DNA of 64,000 bases from contig NZ_JAGIZB010000007.1 of NCBI RefSeq assembly GCF_017813395.1, positions 1-64,000 on the forward strand, written 5' to 3'. Origin of the DNA: Pararoseomonas baculiformis. GTDB lineage: Bacteria; Pseudomonadota; Alphaproteobacteria; Acetobacterales; Acetobacteraceae. The translations under genes were made by a program, and so were the position numbers. Below the pieces are notes generated by a model that was not told where the DNA came from, ran no database searches, and saw only the letters and a list, made by a program, of their open reading frames with translations. Numbering within the stretch: position 1 is the first letter of the stretch; each line of letters begins with the position of its first letter. This document shows, piece after piece, positions 43,459 through 52,374 of the stretch.

Positions 43459-44804
43459 GCCGTCTCCATAGCCAGGGCCAGCGCGGCGAAGGCGCCCGCC
43501 ACCGTGCCGTTCTCATCCTTCCCCTGCCGGAGCACATCCTCGATCGCCGGCGCCACCCGCATCGCCTCGTCCACGGCCGGGTCGCTCCCGGCGCGATAGG
43601 CGCCCAGCCGGACCATGTCCGCCATGTCGCGGTGAAGGGAAAGGATTCGCCGCGCGCGGGCCAGCAGGTCGCGCTCGGCCGGCTCCAGGCAGCCAGGCAC
43701 GGTGCGGGACAGGCTGCGGAGCACATCCACCGCCGGGTAGCGCCCGCCTTCGCCGATCCGGCGGTCCAGCACCACATGCCCGTCCAGGATGCCGCGCACG
43801 GCATCGGCCACGGGCTCGTCATGGTCGTCACCTTCGACGAGCACGGTGAAGATCCCGGTGATGGAGCCCCCGCATCCTTCCCGCCCGGGTCCCGCTCTCT
43901 CAAGCAGGCGTGGCAGCTCCGCGAAGACGCTGGGCGGAAAGCCGCGCGTGGCGGGCGGCTCACCGGCGGAAAGGCCGATCTCCCGCAAGGCCATGGCGAA
44001 GCGTGTGACGCTGTCCATCATCAACAGCACATGCTTGCCGGCATCCCGGAAATGCTCGGCCACCGCCATGGCGGCCAGCGCGGCATCGCGGCGCATCAGC
44101 GGCGCCGAATCCGATGTGGCACAGACCACCACGCTGCGCCGCAACCCCGCCGGCCCAAGATCATCCTCGATGAACTCGCGCAACTCGCGCCCGCGCTCGC
44201 CAACCAGGCCGATCACGGCGACATCGCAATCCGCATGGCGTGCCAGCATGGACATGAGGCTGGACTTCCCGACGCCTGAGGCGGCGAACAATCCGAGTCG
44301 CTGCCCGCGGCGGCAGGTGGCGAAGGCATCGAGGGCACGAACGCCCAGATCGATCCGCGGCCCCAGGCGGGCACGCGTTCCCGCCGGGGGTGGCGGGGCC
44401 CGGAGCGCGCGTGGCTGCCCGCCCCGCGGAAGTCCTCCAAGCCCGTCTAAGGGCTGCCCCACCGGGTCCACGACACGCCCGAGCCATTCGCTGCAGGGAC
44501 GCAGGAGGACCGGCCCGACATCCTCCGCCCGGGCCCCAACCTGCAGTCCCTCAAGTCCCTTCCTGGCCACGGCGCTGGCCGTGCCACCGCGGAAAGACAC
44601 GACTTCCGCCAGGATCTTTTCGTGAGACTCAGAACTGCATTCTATACAACCACCGATAGGTGGCGGGGGGTGAAGGCCGTTCACCTCCAGGGAGAGGCCA
44701 TGGACCGAACTAACCCTGCCATGTCTGACCAAGCCATTGTTGTCGCTCGTAAATGTGGGAAGTTCTATAAAGCCAATCCCCTGAGACGTTTCAGCATGTC
44801 TCAT
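43455..44804 (-). CDS. fliI: Flagellum-specific ATP synthase FliI (type III export ATPase)
   Basis: 449 residues. Beta-barrel N-domain (GRVSSVHGLSLEV), then the ATPase core: Walker A FAASGVGKSSLM near residue 175, GLVGERGRELREFIEDDLG, Walker B LLMMDSVTRFAMALREIGL, and GSITGIFTVLVEGDDHDEP. Energises export of flagellar axial proteins. ATG at 44804 chosen for its GGAGATC ribosome site 7 nt upstream and normal length; the open frame continues much farther upstream only by chance. The first ~60 codons are noticeably AT-richer than the rest. Divergent from ctrA by 108 nt. Confidence 0.93.
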   Translation of the reverse strand: MRHAETSQGIGFIELPTFTSDNNGLVRHGRVSSVHGLSLEVNGLHPPPPIGGCIECSSESHEKILAEVVSFRGGTASAVARKGLEGLQVGARAEDVGPVLLRPCSEWLGRVVDPVGQPLDGLGGLPRGGQPRALRAPPPPAGTRARLGPRIDLGVRALDAFATCRRGQRLGLFAASGVGKSSLMSMLARHADCDVAVIGLVGERGRELREFIEDDLGPAGLRRSVVVCATSDSAPLMRRDAALAAMAVAEHFRDAGKHVLLMMDSVTRFAMALREIGLSAGEPPATRGFPPSVFAELPRLLERAGPGREGCGGSITGIFTVLVEGDDHDEPVADAVRGILDGHVVLDRRIGEGGRYPAVDVLRSLSRTVPGCLEPAERDLLARARRILSLHRDMADMVRLGAYRAGSDPAVDEAMRVAPAIEDVLRQGKDENGTVAGAFAALALAMETA

Positions 44805-44912
44805 TTTTTGATCTCCAGTCTCGGTTCTTAATACATCCCAAGAATGAAAATACCCCTTCACGGCTCGCGCAAAAGTTGTCCTAATGATTGCGGAACGAGT
44901 GGGGAACATGAG

Positions 44913-45650
44913 ATGCGCGTGCTGCTTGTGGAAGATGACCTGACCACCGCCCGTGGGGTCACCCTGATGCTCAAGGCGCAGGGCATGATCGTGGACGCCG
45001 CAGATACGGGAGAGGAGGCTCTCGAGCTCGCCCGGCTCTATGACTACGACATCGTCATCCTCGATCTGATGCTCCCGGACATGGAAGGCTATGAGGTGGT
45101 GCGGCGGCTTCGCGCCGCGCGCCACGCGACGCCCGTCCTGATCCTCTCCGGCCTGTCCCGCCCGGGTGCGAAGGTGAAGGGCTTCGGCCTTGGCGCCGAC
45201 GATTTCATCGTGAAGCCCTTCGACAGCCAGGAGTTGATCGCCCGCATCCAGGCCATCGTCCGTCGCGCAAAAGGCTTCGCGCAGCCGACGGTTTCTGTGG
45301 GCAACCTGACCCTGGATCTCGGCGCGCGGGAGGCGAGCGTGGCCGGCCGGCCGGTGCACCTCACCGGGAAGGAATACGCGATCCTTGAGCTCCTCACGCT
45401 CCGCAAGGGGATGGTGATGACGAAGGAGGCCTTCCTGAACCATCTCTACGGCGGGATCGACGAACCCGAGGTGAAGATCATCGATGTCTTCATCTGCAAA
45501 CTGCGCAAGAAGCTCTCCCAGGCCGGCTGTGATGAACTGATCGGCACCGTGTGGGGCCGCGGCTATGTGCTGCGTGATCCCTCCTCCAGCCCGCTGCGCG
45601 TAGCCGGCGGCTTCCTGCCCCAACCCGTATCCGCCAGCGCCGCAGCCTGA
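44913..45650 (+). CDS. ctrA: Cell-cycle response regulator CtrA
   Basis: 245 residues. OmpR-type regulator: receiver with VEDD and phosphoacceptor Asp51 in [15 protein letters not shown], then a winged-helix domain with [32 protein letters not shown] and the near-invariant [13 protein letters not shown]...[10 protein letters not shown]. These match Caulobacter-type CtrA, the master regulator of cell cycle, flagellar and chemotaxis genes. The C-terminal ~20 residues ([10 protein letters not shown] onward) extend beyond the domain, where CtrA degradation signals are found in other species. ATG at 44913 fits the family's MRVLLVEDD start; AT-rich leader upstream. Confidence 0.95.
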   Translation: MRVLLVEDDLTTARGVTLMLKAQGMIVDAADTGEEALELARLYDYDIVILDLMLPDMEGYEVVRRLRAARHATPVLILSGLSRPGAKVKGFGLGADDFIVKPFDSQELIARIQAIVRRAKGFAQPTVSVGNLTLDLGAREASVAGRPVHLTGKEYAILELLTLRKGMVMTKEAFLNHLYGGIDEPEVKIIDVFICKLRKKLSQAGCDELIGTVWGRGYVLRDPSSSPLRVAGGFLPQPVSASAAA

Positions 45651-45680
45651 GCCTGCGACCGAGCCTCGCCCGAACCGTCC

Positions 45681-45714
45681 GGGTGGTCTCCTCCAGCAAG
45701 GGAGAGAACCACCC
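45681..45714. terminator. Stem-loop between convergent ctrA and cheR
   Basis: GGGTGGTCTC (45681-45690) pairs with GAGAACCACCC (45704-45714) apart from one bulged base, with a 13-nt loop, in the 138-nt gap where ctrA and the chemotaxis operon converge. No T tract. Candidate bidirectional terminator. Confidence 0.4.
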
Positions 45715-45788
45715 AGACGTCGCTCCGCAGGAGGGGCTGAACTGGAAGGCGCCACGTCAAGGCACCGTTCAAGCAGTGCCGGGGTGAA

Positions 45789-46607
45789 TCAGCCTGCCAG
45801 GGCCAGTTTCGGGGCAGGCGCGTAAACGCCACGCTCTCCCTCGACGATCATAAACCGGTCACTCAGCCCCAGCACCGTTTCCGCCCCGCCGAGATACAGC
45901 ACGCCATCCGGGGCCAGCCGATCCGCAAGGGCCGACAACACGCGGGTCTTTGTCGGCGCATCGAAATAGATGAGCACGTTCCGGCAGAAGACGACATCAA
46001 AGCTGCCGAGGTGGCGCAGATCCGCCAGCAGGTTGCCGGCTTCGAAACGTACCGCGCTGCGCAAAGCTTGCGAGATACGCCACTGCCCGGCTTCCTGCCG
46101 AAAATGCTTCACCAGCATCTGCACCGGCAGGCCACGCTGCACTTCGAACTGGGAGTAGATCCCCTCCCTCGCGCGCCGGACAACCTCCTGGCTGAGATCC
46201 GTCCCGATCACCTCAAGCCGTTGAAGCAGGCCGAGCTGCTCCGCCACCATGGCGATGGAATAGGCTTCCTGCCCCGTCGAGCATGCGGCGGAAAGCACGC
46301 GCAGCCTGCCTCCCGGACCACGCGCGGCTGCAAGGCGCGGCAGGGCGCGCCTGAGATGCTCGAATGGCTTTCCGTCCCGGAAGAAGAAGGACTCATTCGT
46401 GGTCAGCGCCTCGGTCACGGCTGCCGCCAAGGCCTCGGCGCCAGGCAACCGCAGCCTGGCGGCCAGGGCTTCCAGATCCGCAAGGCCCTTCTCGCGGAGC
46501 AGGGGCCCAAGCCGGGTATCCAGCATATAGGCCTTGTCCGCGCCCAGCACGATTCCGGCCCGCGCGCGGACCAGCGCCGCGATCGTGTCGAAAGCCACTC
46601 CGCTCAC
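45789..46607 (-). CDS. cheR: Chemotaxis protein methyltransferase CheR
   Basis: 272 residues. Methylates glutamates on chemoreceptors using SAM. N-terminal helical domain (YMLDTRLGPLLREKGL), then the SAM domain: TTNESFFFRDGKPFEHL, LSAACSTGQEAYSIAM, IGTDLSQEVV, VFCRNVLIYFD and YLGGAETVLGLSDRF. Last gene of the operon; its ATG overlaps the cheB stop by 4 nt. No receptor (MCP) gene is in this window. Confidence 0.95.
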   Translation of the reverse strand: MSGVAFDTIAALVRARAGIVLGADKAYMLDTRLGPLLREKGLADLEALAARLRLPGAEALAAAVTEALTTNESFFFRDGKPFEHLRRALPRLAAARGPGGRLRVLSAACSTGQEAYSIAMVAEQLGLLQRLEVIGTDLSQEVVRRAREGIYSQFEVQRGLPVQMLVKHFRQEAGQWRISQALRSAVRFEAGNLLADLRHLGSFDVVFCRNVLIYFDAPTKTRVLSALADRLAPDGVLYLGGAETVLGLSDRFMIVEGERGVYAPAPKLALAG

Positions 46608-47737
46608 GATGCCATCCTTCTCGCTTCAAGCGGCCCGGCCTCGGCCATGATGGATGCCACGCGGGCCCCCAGGCGATCCGGCGGCAGCAGCTCGCGTGCG
46701 ATCCCGGCCCGGGCCACGGCGCCAGGCATGCCCCAGACAACGGAGGAGACCTCATCCTGCGCCAGGATCGTGGCGCCGCTCGCTGCCAGGGCCCGGCATC
46801 CGGCAAGCCCATCCTGGCCCATGCCCGTCAGGATCACGGCCAGCACGCGGCCGTCGCAGGCATGCTGGGCGCTGCGCAGCATCGGATCCACGGCAGGGCG
46901 GCAGAAATGCTCCGGCGGATCATCCCGCAACCTTGCCAGAAGACCGGAGCCGCTACGCTCGACCAGCAGGTGACGATCACCAGGGGCGAGATAGGCACGG
47001 CCCGGCAGCAAGGCTTCACCATCCCTGGCCTCCCCCACGCGCAGCGGGCCAACCCTGTCCAGATGATCCGCCAGCATGGTGGTGAAGCCCGCCGGCATGT
47101 GCTGCACGATGACCAGCGGCACCGGAGGCACGGGTGAAAGGGCCCGCAGGAACCCCGCCAGGGCTTGCGGCCCGCCGGTCGATGAACCGACAGCGACCAG
47201 CACGGGCATTTGCGTGGGCCTGGGCAGCTGCGCCGCCATCGGGGGCGCGGCCTTCACAGGCAGGGGACGCGGGCTGACAGAGGGGGCAGGCTTGCGCCGC
47301 ATGCGTGCCCAGCCCTTCACCTTTTCCAGCAATTCCGCGCGGAACACGGGATCCAGCGCGCCACCGCCTGCAGCCCCTGGCTTGGGGATGTAGTCTGATG
47401 CGCCGGCGCGTAGCGCGGCCATCGCCGCCGCGGCCCCGCGCTGTGTCAGCGCACTCGCCACGATCACCACGGGCCGAGGCTCCGCGCGCAGCAAAAGGGG
47501 AAGCGCGGTCATCCCATCCATGACCGGCATTTCGAGATCGAGCAGCACCACATCCGGGCGGGTGGCGGCAAGGGCATCCAGCGCCTGGCGGCCATCCCCC
47601 ACGCGTGAGACCACTTCGATCGCGGGATCGGCTCCAAGCAGCCGGGAGAGAATGCCCCGGACCGTGGCGCTATCATCGCAGAGCATCACGCGTACCGGGC
47701 GCCCATCCGGCGGCGCCCCGGGATGCGGCCCGCTCAT
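46604..47737 (-). CDS. cheB: Chemotaxis protein-glutamate methylesterase/deamidase CheB
   Basis: 377 residues. Receiver domain with MLCDDSATVRG and phosphoacceptor Asp in VVLLDLEMPVMDG; a Pro-rich linker (about 135-175); methylesterase domain with catalytic Ser in GSSTGGPQAL, His in VIVQHMPAGFT and Asp in LTGMGQDG. Reverses CheR methylation when phosphorylated by CheA. ATGA overlaps on both sides (cheY upstream, cheR downstream). Confidence 0.95.
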   Translation of the reverse strand: MSGPHPGAPPDGRPVRVMLCDDSATVRGILSRLLGADPAIEVVSRVGDGRQALDALAATRPDVVLLDLEMPVMDGMTALPLLLRAEPRPVVIVASALTQRGAAAAMAALRAGASDYIPKPGAAGGGALDPVFRAELLEKVKGWARMRRKPAPSVSPRPLPVKAAPPMAAQLPRPTQMPVLVAVGSSTGGPQALAGFLRALSPVPPVPLVIVQHMPAGFTTMLADHLDRVGPLRVGEARDGEALLPGRAYLAPGDRHLLVERSGSGLLARLRDDPPEHFCRPAVDPMLRSAQHACDGRVLAVILTGMGQDGLAGCRALAASGATILAQDEVSSVVWGMPGAVARAGIARELLPPDRLGARVASIMAEAGPLEARRMAS

Positions 47738-48114
47738 GCCGCCTCGTCGGGCAGCAGCCCCAGCACCTCGAGCTTGCCCGCGAGGATCGCATCGTCGAAC
47801 GGCTTCATGATGTATTCCTGAGCGCCGCTCTCCAGCGCCGTCACAATGCGGGAGAGGTCGCTTTCGGTCGTGCACAGCATGACGCGCGGCTCGTCCGCGC
47901 CGAACTCCGCCCGGGCGTGCCGCAGGAAGGTGATCCCGTCCATCACGGGCATGTTCCAGTCCAGCAGGACAAGGCTGGGCAGGGACTCGCGGCAGGCATC
48001 CAGCGCCTGCTGCCCATCCTCCGCTTCGCGCACCGCGAAGCCTCGCGCCTCCAGCATCCGCCGTGCGGCCCGGCGGACGGTCCGGCTGTCATCCACGACA
48101 AGGCAGTCGAGCAT
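47734..48114 (-). CDS. cheY: Chemotaxis response regulator CheY
   Basis: 126 residues, single receiver domain. VVDDSRTVRRAARRML, phosphoacceptor Asp in VLLDWNMPVMDG, the conserved Thr region CTTESD and the Lys in YIMKPFDD. Binds the flagellar switch when phosphorylated by CheA. Sits between cheW (12-nt gap) and cheB (4-nt overlap). Confidence 0.94.
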   Translation of the reverse strand: MLDCLVVDDSRTVRRAARRMLEARGFAVREAEDGQQALDACRESLPSLVLLDWNMPVMDGITFLRHARAEFGADEPRVMLCTTESDLSRIVTALESGAQEYIMKPFDDAILAGKLEVLGLLPDEAA

Positions 48115-48126
48115 CGCCTCTCCTCC

Positions 48127-48624
48127 TCACCCGATGTCCAGCACGCGCTCGACATCCAGCATGATAAGGAGGCTCTGCGTTCCTTCCCCGCTGGCACCCG
48201 GCAGGTCCTGGTGAACGCCGGCGCAGACACCCTGCCACAACGGATCCAGGGTCGGCGGATTGGGAGCCAGCCCGGCTTCGGGAAGCGCGAGAACATCGCC
48301 CACCGTGTCCGCGAGCAGCGCGTAGAGTTCGCCACCCCCCTCGACCACCACGCTCATCGGCGCCCCCGCGCCGGCTTCGCGCGGCGGAAGGTTGAGCCGC
48401 CGGCGCAGGTCCACGGCGGTGACGATACGGCCGCGAAGATTGAGACCGCCCGCCACCTCGGGCGGCGCCAGCGGAATGGGCGTGATCACCTGCGGCCCGA
48501 GGATGTCACGCACCCCCAGCACCGGCACGCCGCAGAGCTGCCCGGCGACGGTCAGGGTGAGGATGGCGGTTTCGCTCGAGGCCGGCACCGCGGCGGCACG
48601 GCGGGGGGCAAGGGCGGCTTCCAT
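48127..48624 (-). CDS. cheW: Chemotaxis coupling protein CheW
   Basis: 165 residues, one CheW/SH3-like domain (about 20-160): LCGVPVLGVRDILGP, then GGLNLRGRIVTAVDLRRRLNLPP, which is the family's core motif, then LLIMLDVERVL. Links receptors to CheA. ATG at 48624 has GGAG 7 nt upstream; an alternative in-frame ATG at 48651 would overlap cheA by 14 nt. Confidence 0.92.
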   Translation of the reverse strand: MEAALAPRRAAAVPASSETAILTLTVAGQLCGVPVLGVRDILGPQVITPIPLAPPEVAGGLNLRGRIVTAVDLRRRLNLPPREAGAGAPMSVVVEGGGELYALLADTVGDVLALPEAGLAPNPPTLDPLWQGVCAGVHQDLPGASGEGTQSLLIMLDVERVLDIG

Positions 48625-48637
48625 GATCGGCTCCGGC

Positions 48638-51358
48638 TCAGTGCATCGCATGGGGGGTCAGGCAGCCGCGCAGCGCTTCCAGCAGCGCGTCGCGCTCGAA
48701 CTTCGGTACATGCCGGTCGAACCCGGCCTCGCGGCTTCGCCGGATGGCGGCCTCATCGATGTGGGAGGTCAGGGCCAGCAAGGGAGTGTCCTGCCAGGCA
48801 CCGCCATCCCGCGCGGCGCGTGCAAGCCCCAGCCCGTCCAGCTCCGGCATCTCGATGTCGGAGACGATGGCGTCGAAAGCCTCGCCGGAGTCACGCAGCT
48901 TCAAGGCCTGTGCGCCCGTCGCGGCCGCCACCACATCGAAGCCGGCGGCGCCCAGCGCGGGGACGAGCATGTTCCGGAAGAAGGCGCTGTCCTCCACGAC
49001 CAGCAGGCGCGGCCGGGGCGCATCGGCGGCACGCTGCGGGCCGAACCAGTCCTCGCCGGCCTGCCGCAGCCACCAGGCGCAATCGATCACCTCGGTCGCA
49101 CGGCCGGATATCACGGCCGTGCCGAGATAACCCGCACGCTCCTGGCCGCTTTCGATCTTCAGGGCTTCCTCGACGACGTCGAGAATTTCGTCCACGGCCA
49201 GCCCCATCGCCCGGCCGCCATCATTGAAGACGAGCACGGCCTGGCGGCCACCCGGCTCGGGCGGCATCCAGCCATCGCCGATCGGAACCAGCGGCATCAA
49301 CGCGCCGCGGTACTGGACGACAGGCTGCCCATGGGACATCTCGATCCGCTCCGCAGGCAGGTCTTCGAGGCGCGCGACAAGCCCCAGCGGCACGGCGCGT
49401 GGTCCTCCGGTGCCGGCGCGGAACAGCAGCAGCGACATCCTCTCGGAGGAGGCCGCACTCGCGATCGCCGCGCCGCGCCGTTCCTCCTGCATGCCCTCGG
49501 CGCCCACCCCCGTGGCACGGGCGATCCCGTTCGGATCGAGGATCATGATGACACTGCCATCGCCCAGGATGGTGTTGCCGCTGAACATGGTCACATGCCG
49601 CAGGATCGGCGCCACGGGCTTCACCACGATCTCCTCCGTGTCGAAGACGCGATCGACGATGATGCCGAACAGGTTTTGCCCGACCTGCGTCACCACGACG
49701 AAGCCTCCCCTCTCCGCGTCAGGCTTCTCCTCAAGGCGCAGCAGCCGTGAGAGCGAGACAAGGGGCAACAGCCGGTCCCGCAGGCGAAGGACGGGCGCAT
49801 CCTTGATGTGCATCACGCCGTCTCCCGCGCGGACCAGCTCCACCACGCCGATCTGCGGGATGGCGAAACGCTCGCCCCCTGCCTCCACGATCAGCGCCGA
49901 GACGATGGCCAGGGTCAGCGGGATCTTGATGAGGAAGGTCGTGCCCTTCCCCTCGCGCGAGCGCAGGTCGATGGTCCCGCCGATCTTCTCGACATTGGTG
50001 CGGACCACATCCATGCCCACGCCGCGCCCGGACACCGAGGTGACGGCGGCAGCGGTCGAGAAGCCGGCGCGGAAGATGAAGCGCTGGATGTCCCGCTCCC
50101 CCATCCCGGCGAGCTCCTGCTCCGTGGCCAGGCCCTGGGCGAGCGCCTTCGCGCGGATCTTCTCCACGGGCAGGCCGCGCCCGTCATCGCCCACCTCGAT
50201 GATGATGTGGCCACCCTCATGATAGGCGTCGAGCGTGATTCGGCCCGCTTCCGGCTTGCCGGCCTCGCGGCGCTCCGCCGGGCTCTCCAGCCCATGGTCG
50301 CCCGAGTTGCGCACCATATGCGTCAGCGGGTCCCGGATCATTTCCAGCACCTGCCGGTCCAGCTCGGTGTCGGCGCCGCGCATCTCCAGGTCGATCTTCT
50401 TGCCCAGTTCGCGGGACAGGTCGCGCACCAGCCGTGGCAGGCCTTTCCAGGCGTTGCCGATCGGCTGCATCCGCGTCTTCATCACGCCTTCCTGCAGCTC
50501 CGAGGTGATGTGGGAGAGGCGCTGCAGCGGGCCGGTCAGCGCGCTGTCCTCCCGCGCGCGGGAGAGCTGCAGGAGCTGGTTGCGCGTGAGGACCAGCTCA
50601 CTGACAAGGGTCATCAGGCTTTCCAGCACATCCACATTGACCCGCAGCGTCTGGGCCACAGCCACGGCTTCCGCCGGTGCCGCGGCGGTAGGCGTTGCCG
50701 GCGTAGCGGCCTCCGCCTGGATCGGTGCCTGGGGGGGATTTGGGGCGGGCTGCAGCGCGGCTTGCCTCCTCTTCCGGGGCGCGGAGCGCGCCTTTGGCGG
50801 CACCGGCCCGGGGCCAGCGTCCCGCGGCGGCATCTCCGCTTGGCCGTGGTCCGCTTGGCCTGAATCCGCTTGGCCAGGGGCGGCCGGCTTTGCGCCGGCC
50901 TCTTTGCGACTTGCCCGGCGCGGCTTCGCCGGCTTGCTGGCGGCAGGGGCCTGGCCCTGGGCGGCGTCCTCCCGGGGCGGCCTTCCCGCAAACACGGTAT
51001 CGAGTTCCGCGATGATGGCGGAATCGTCGCCCGCAGGCTCGCTACCCGCCGCCTCAAGCCCGGCCATGATCTCCCGCACCCGGTCAACCACGCGCAGGAT
51101 GAGCGACACGCCCTCGGAGGTGACGGCCAGGGATCCGTCACGGTAGCGGCCCAGCACGTTCTCCCCGGCATGGGCCACCTTCTCCAGCCGCGAGAGGCCG
51201 AGGAAGCCGCAGGTGCCCTTGATCGTGTGGATCAGCCGGAAGATCTCACCGATGGTCTGGGGATCGTCCGGGTGCCTCTCGAGGCGCAGCAGCGCCGCAT
51301 CCAGCCCGGCCAGTCCCTCGCCTGTCTCGGTGAGGAAATCGGCGATCAAGTCGTCCAT
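48638..51358 (-). CDS. cheA: Hybrid chemotaxis histidine kinase CheA with receiver domain
   Basis: 906 residues. HPt domain at the N-terminus with His44 in LIHTIKGTCGFLG; a ~95-residue Ala/Pro/Lys-rich linker (about 140-235, with tandem GQAD-like units) where the CheY-binding P2 domain would be; dimerisation domain (LVSELVLTRNQLLQLSR); HATPase with RNSGDHGLE, DDGRGLP and GRGVGMDVV; a CheW-like domain (about 450-590); a second CheW-like region (about 625-775); and a C-terminal receiver with VVEDSAFFRNML and Asp in IVSDIEMPELDG. The receiver may act as a phosphate sink. ATG at 51358 fits MDDLIADFLTE, a normal CheA start. Confidence 0.94.
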   Translation of the reverse strand: MDDLIADFLTETGEGLAGLDAALLRLERHPDDPQTIGEIFRLIHTIKGTCGFLGLSRLEKVAHAGENVLGRYRDGSLAVTSEGVSLILRVVDRVREIMAGLEAAGSEPAGDDSAIIAELDTVFAGRPPREDAAQGQAPAASKPAKPRRASRKEAGAKPAAPGQADSGQADHGQAEMPPRDAGPGPVPPKARSAPRKRRQAALQPAPNPPQAPIQAEAATPATPTAAAPAEAVAVAQTLRVNVDVLESLMTLVSELVLTRNQLLQLSRAREDSALTGPLQRLSHITSELQEGVMKTRMQPIGNAWKGLPRLVRDLSRELGKKIDLEMRGADTELDRQVLEMIRDPLTHMVRNSGDHGLESPAERREAGKPEAGRITLDAYHEGGHIIIEVGDDGRGLPVEKIRAKALAQGLATEQELAGMGERDIQRFIFRAGFSTAAAVTSVSGRGVGMDVVRTNVEKIGGTIDLRSREGKGTTFLIKIPLTLAIVSALIVEAGGERFAIPQIGVVELVRAGDGVMHIKDAPVLRLRDRLLPLVSLSRLLRLEEKPDAERGGFVVVTQVGQNLFGIIVDRVFDTEEIVVKPVAPILRHVTMFSGNTILGDGSVIMILDPNGIARATGVGAEGMQEERRGAAIASAASSERMSLLLFRAGTGGPRAVPLGLVARLEDLPAERIEMSHGQPVVQYRGALMPLVPIGDGWMPPEPGGRQAVLVFNDGGRAMGLAVDEILDVVEEALKIESGQERAGYLGTAVISGRATEVIDCAWWLRQAGEDWFGPQRAADAPRPRLLVVEDSAFFRNMLVPALGAAGFDVVAAATGAQALKLRDSGEAFDAIVSDIEMPELDGLGLARAARDGGAWQDTPLLALTSHIDEAAIRRSREAGFDRHVPKFERDALLEALRGCLTPHAMH

Positions 51359-51434
51359 CGGAACCCCGCGATCGGTCTGTCGCGGCAGGATCGCGGTTGG
51401 ACACGAAGATTCCGTAAAGCCCGCGCAGGGGCGC

Positions 51435-52070
51435 TCAGGCCATGCCGGCTGACGCGCCGCGAGGGGGAATGCGGGAAGCGGCGCGGGACAGAAGGGTGAG
51501 CGGCGGGATCGCCGCCCCACCGCCCATGGCCAGGGAAATCTCCATTCCCGCCAGCGCCGCGACCCGCGCCAGCAGCGGCGCGAGCACCTCGCGCGGGCCA
51601 CCGGGCGGGGTGCCGGCCAGGACCGCGGTCAGCGCCGTGGGCCATGCCGCATTGCGACCCTCCGGCCAGATCGCGAGGCCGGTTTCGTCCCCGGCCAGAT
51701 GCACCACGCCCCCGCGCGGCAGCGCCTCGCCGCCCAGCATGGCGGCGACCAGCACCGCCTGCGCCAGGGCCTCCGGCAAGGGCGTCCCGGGCAGGCCGGA
51801 CAGGTCGGTCCTCACGCGGCCATTGGCCAGCGTCCCGTCGAGCAGCCCGGCCAGATCCTCCCGGCCCAGAGGGCCTGTGCCGGCCCCGGCAGCCGCGCGC
51901 CATAGCCGGAGCCGGCGGCGCATCGCATCCGCACCGTCCCGGGCCACGCTCAGCGCCTCGTCGGGCGCGGCCTCCACCAGATCCAGCGCCCCGGACAGCG
52001 CCCCAAGCGGCCCGCCGAGGTCGTGGCAGATGCGCGCGCACAGGTCCTGCGCCAGGGCAAGGTCATCCAT
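51435..52070 (-). CDS. chpT: Histidine phosphotransferase ChpT
   Basis: 211 residues. The helical dimerisation segment with CARICHDLGGPLGALSGALDLVE (split here: ARICHDLGGPLGAL) carries the phosphorylatable His16, as in alphaproteobacterial ChpT; the rest is a degenerate ATPase-like domain without nucleotide-binding motifs. In Caulobacter ChpT carries phosphate from CckA to CtrA and CpdR. Here it is the first gene of the chemotaxis operon, 76 nt before cheA, and ctrA is 6 kb away. Confidence 0.85.
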   Translation of the reverse strand: MDDLALAQDLCARICHDLGGPLGALSGALDLVEAAPDEALSVARDGADAMRRRLRLWRAAAGAGTGPLGREDLAGLLDGTLANGRVRTDLSGLPGTPLPEALAQAVLVAAMLGGEALPRGGVVHLAGDETGLAIWPEGRNAAWPTALTAVLAGTPPGGPREVLAPLLARVAALAGMEISLAMGGGAAIPPLTLLSRAASRIPPRGASAGMA

Positions 52071-52191
52071 CGGGCCGCTCCTGAAAGGGGGTGCCGCTTG
52101 TGCGCTCGCCCGCCTTGATGGCTAGTAAAGCCAAGCGGCCAGGGGAAGCCGCCCCAGAGCAGCACCGAGACAGAAGGGGGCGACCGGTTTC

Positions 52192-52374
52192 ATGCCGGAC
52201 AGCATTTTCGAGCCAGGACAGCTCGTTCGCCATCCCGGCCGGCCGGATTGGGGATCCGGGCAGGTTCAATCCGTGGTCGGCGATCGCGTAACCGTGAACT
52301 TCGAGCACGCGGGAAAGTTGCTGATCAACACGAGCAATACAACCCTGGATATCGTGGACGGAGCCGGGAATTGA
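52192..52374 (+). CDS. DUF3553 family small protein
   Basis: 60 residues. FEPGQLVRHPGRPDWGSGQVQ and VTVNFEHAGKLLIN (each shown partly) match the DUF3553 family, a small SH3/KOW-like beta domain also found as a C-terminal appendix of some alphaproteobacterial DNA helicases. Function unknown; a nucleic acid or protein-binding role is inferred from those fusions. Its stop overlaps the TTG start of the TauE-like gene. Confidence 0.88.
   Translation: MPDSIFEPGQLVRHPGRPDWGSGQVQSVVGDRVTVNFEHAGKLLINTSNTTLDIVDGAGN

Noticed and set aside
44600-44912. CtrA-binding boxes (TTAA-N7-TTAA) upstream of ctrA
   Set aside because: Only one isolated TTAA (44828) was found, with no partner at the expected spacing.
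43455-45755. 766-codon reading of fliI extending over ctrA
   Set aside because: The part upstream of 44804 is antisense to ctrA and non-conserved. The ATG at 44804 has a ribosome site and gives the normal FliI length.
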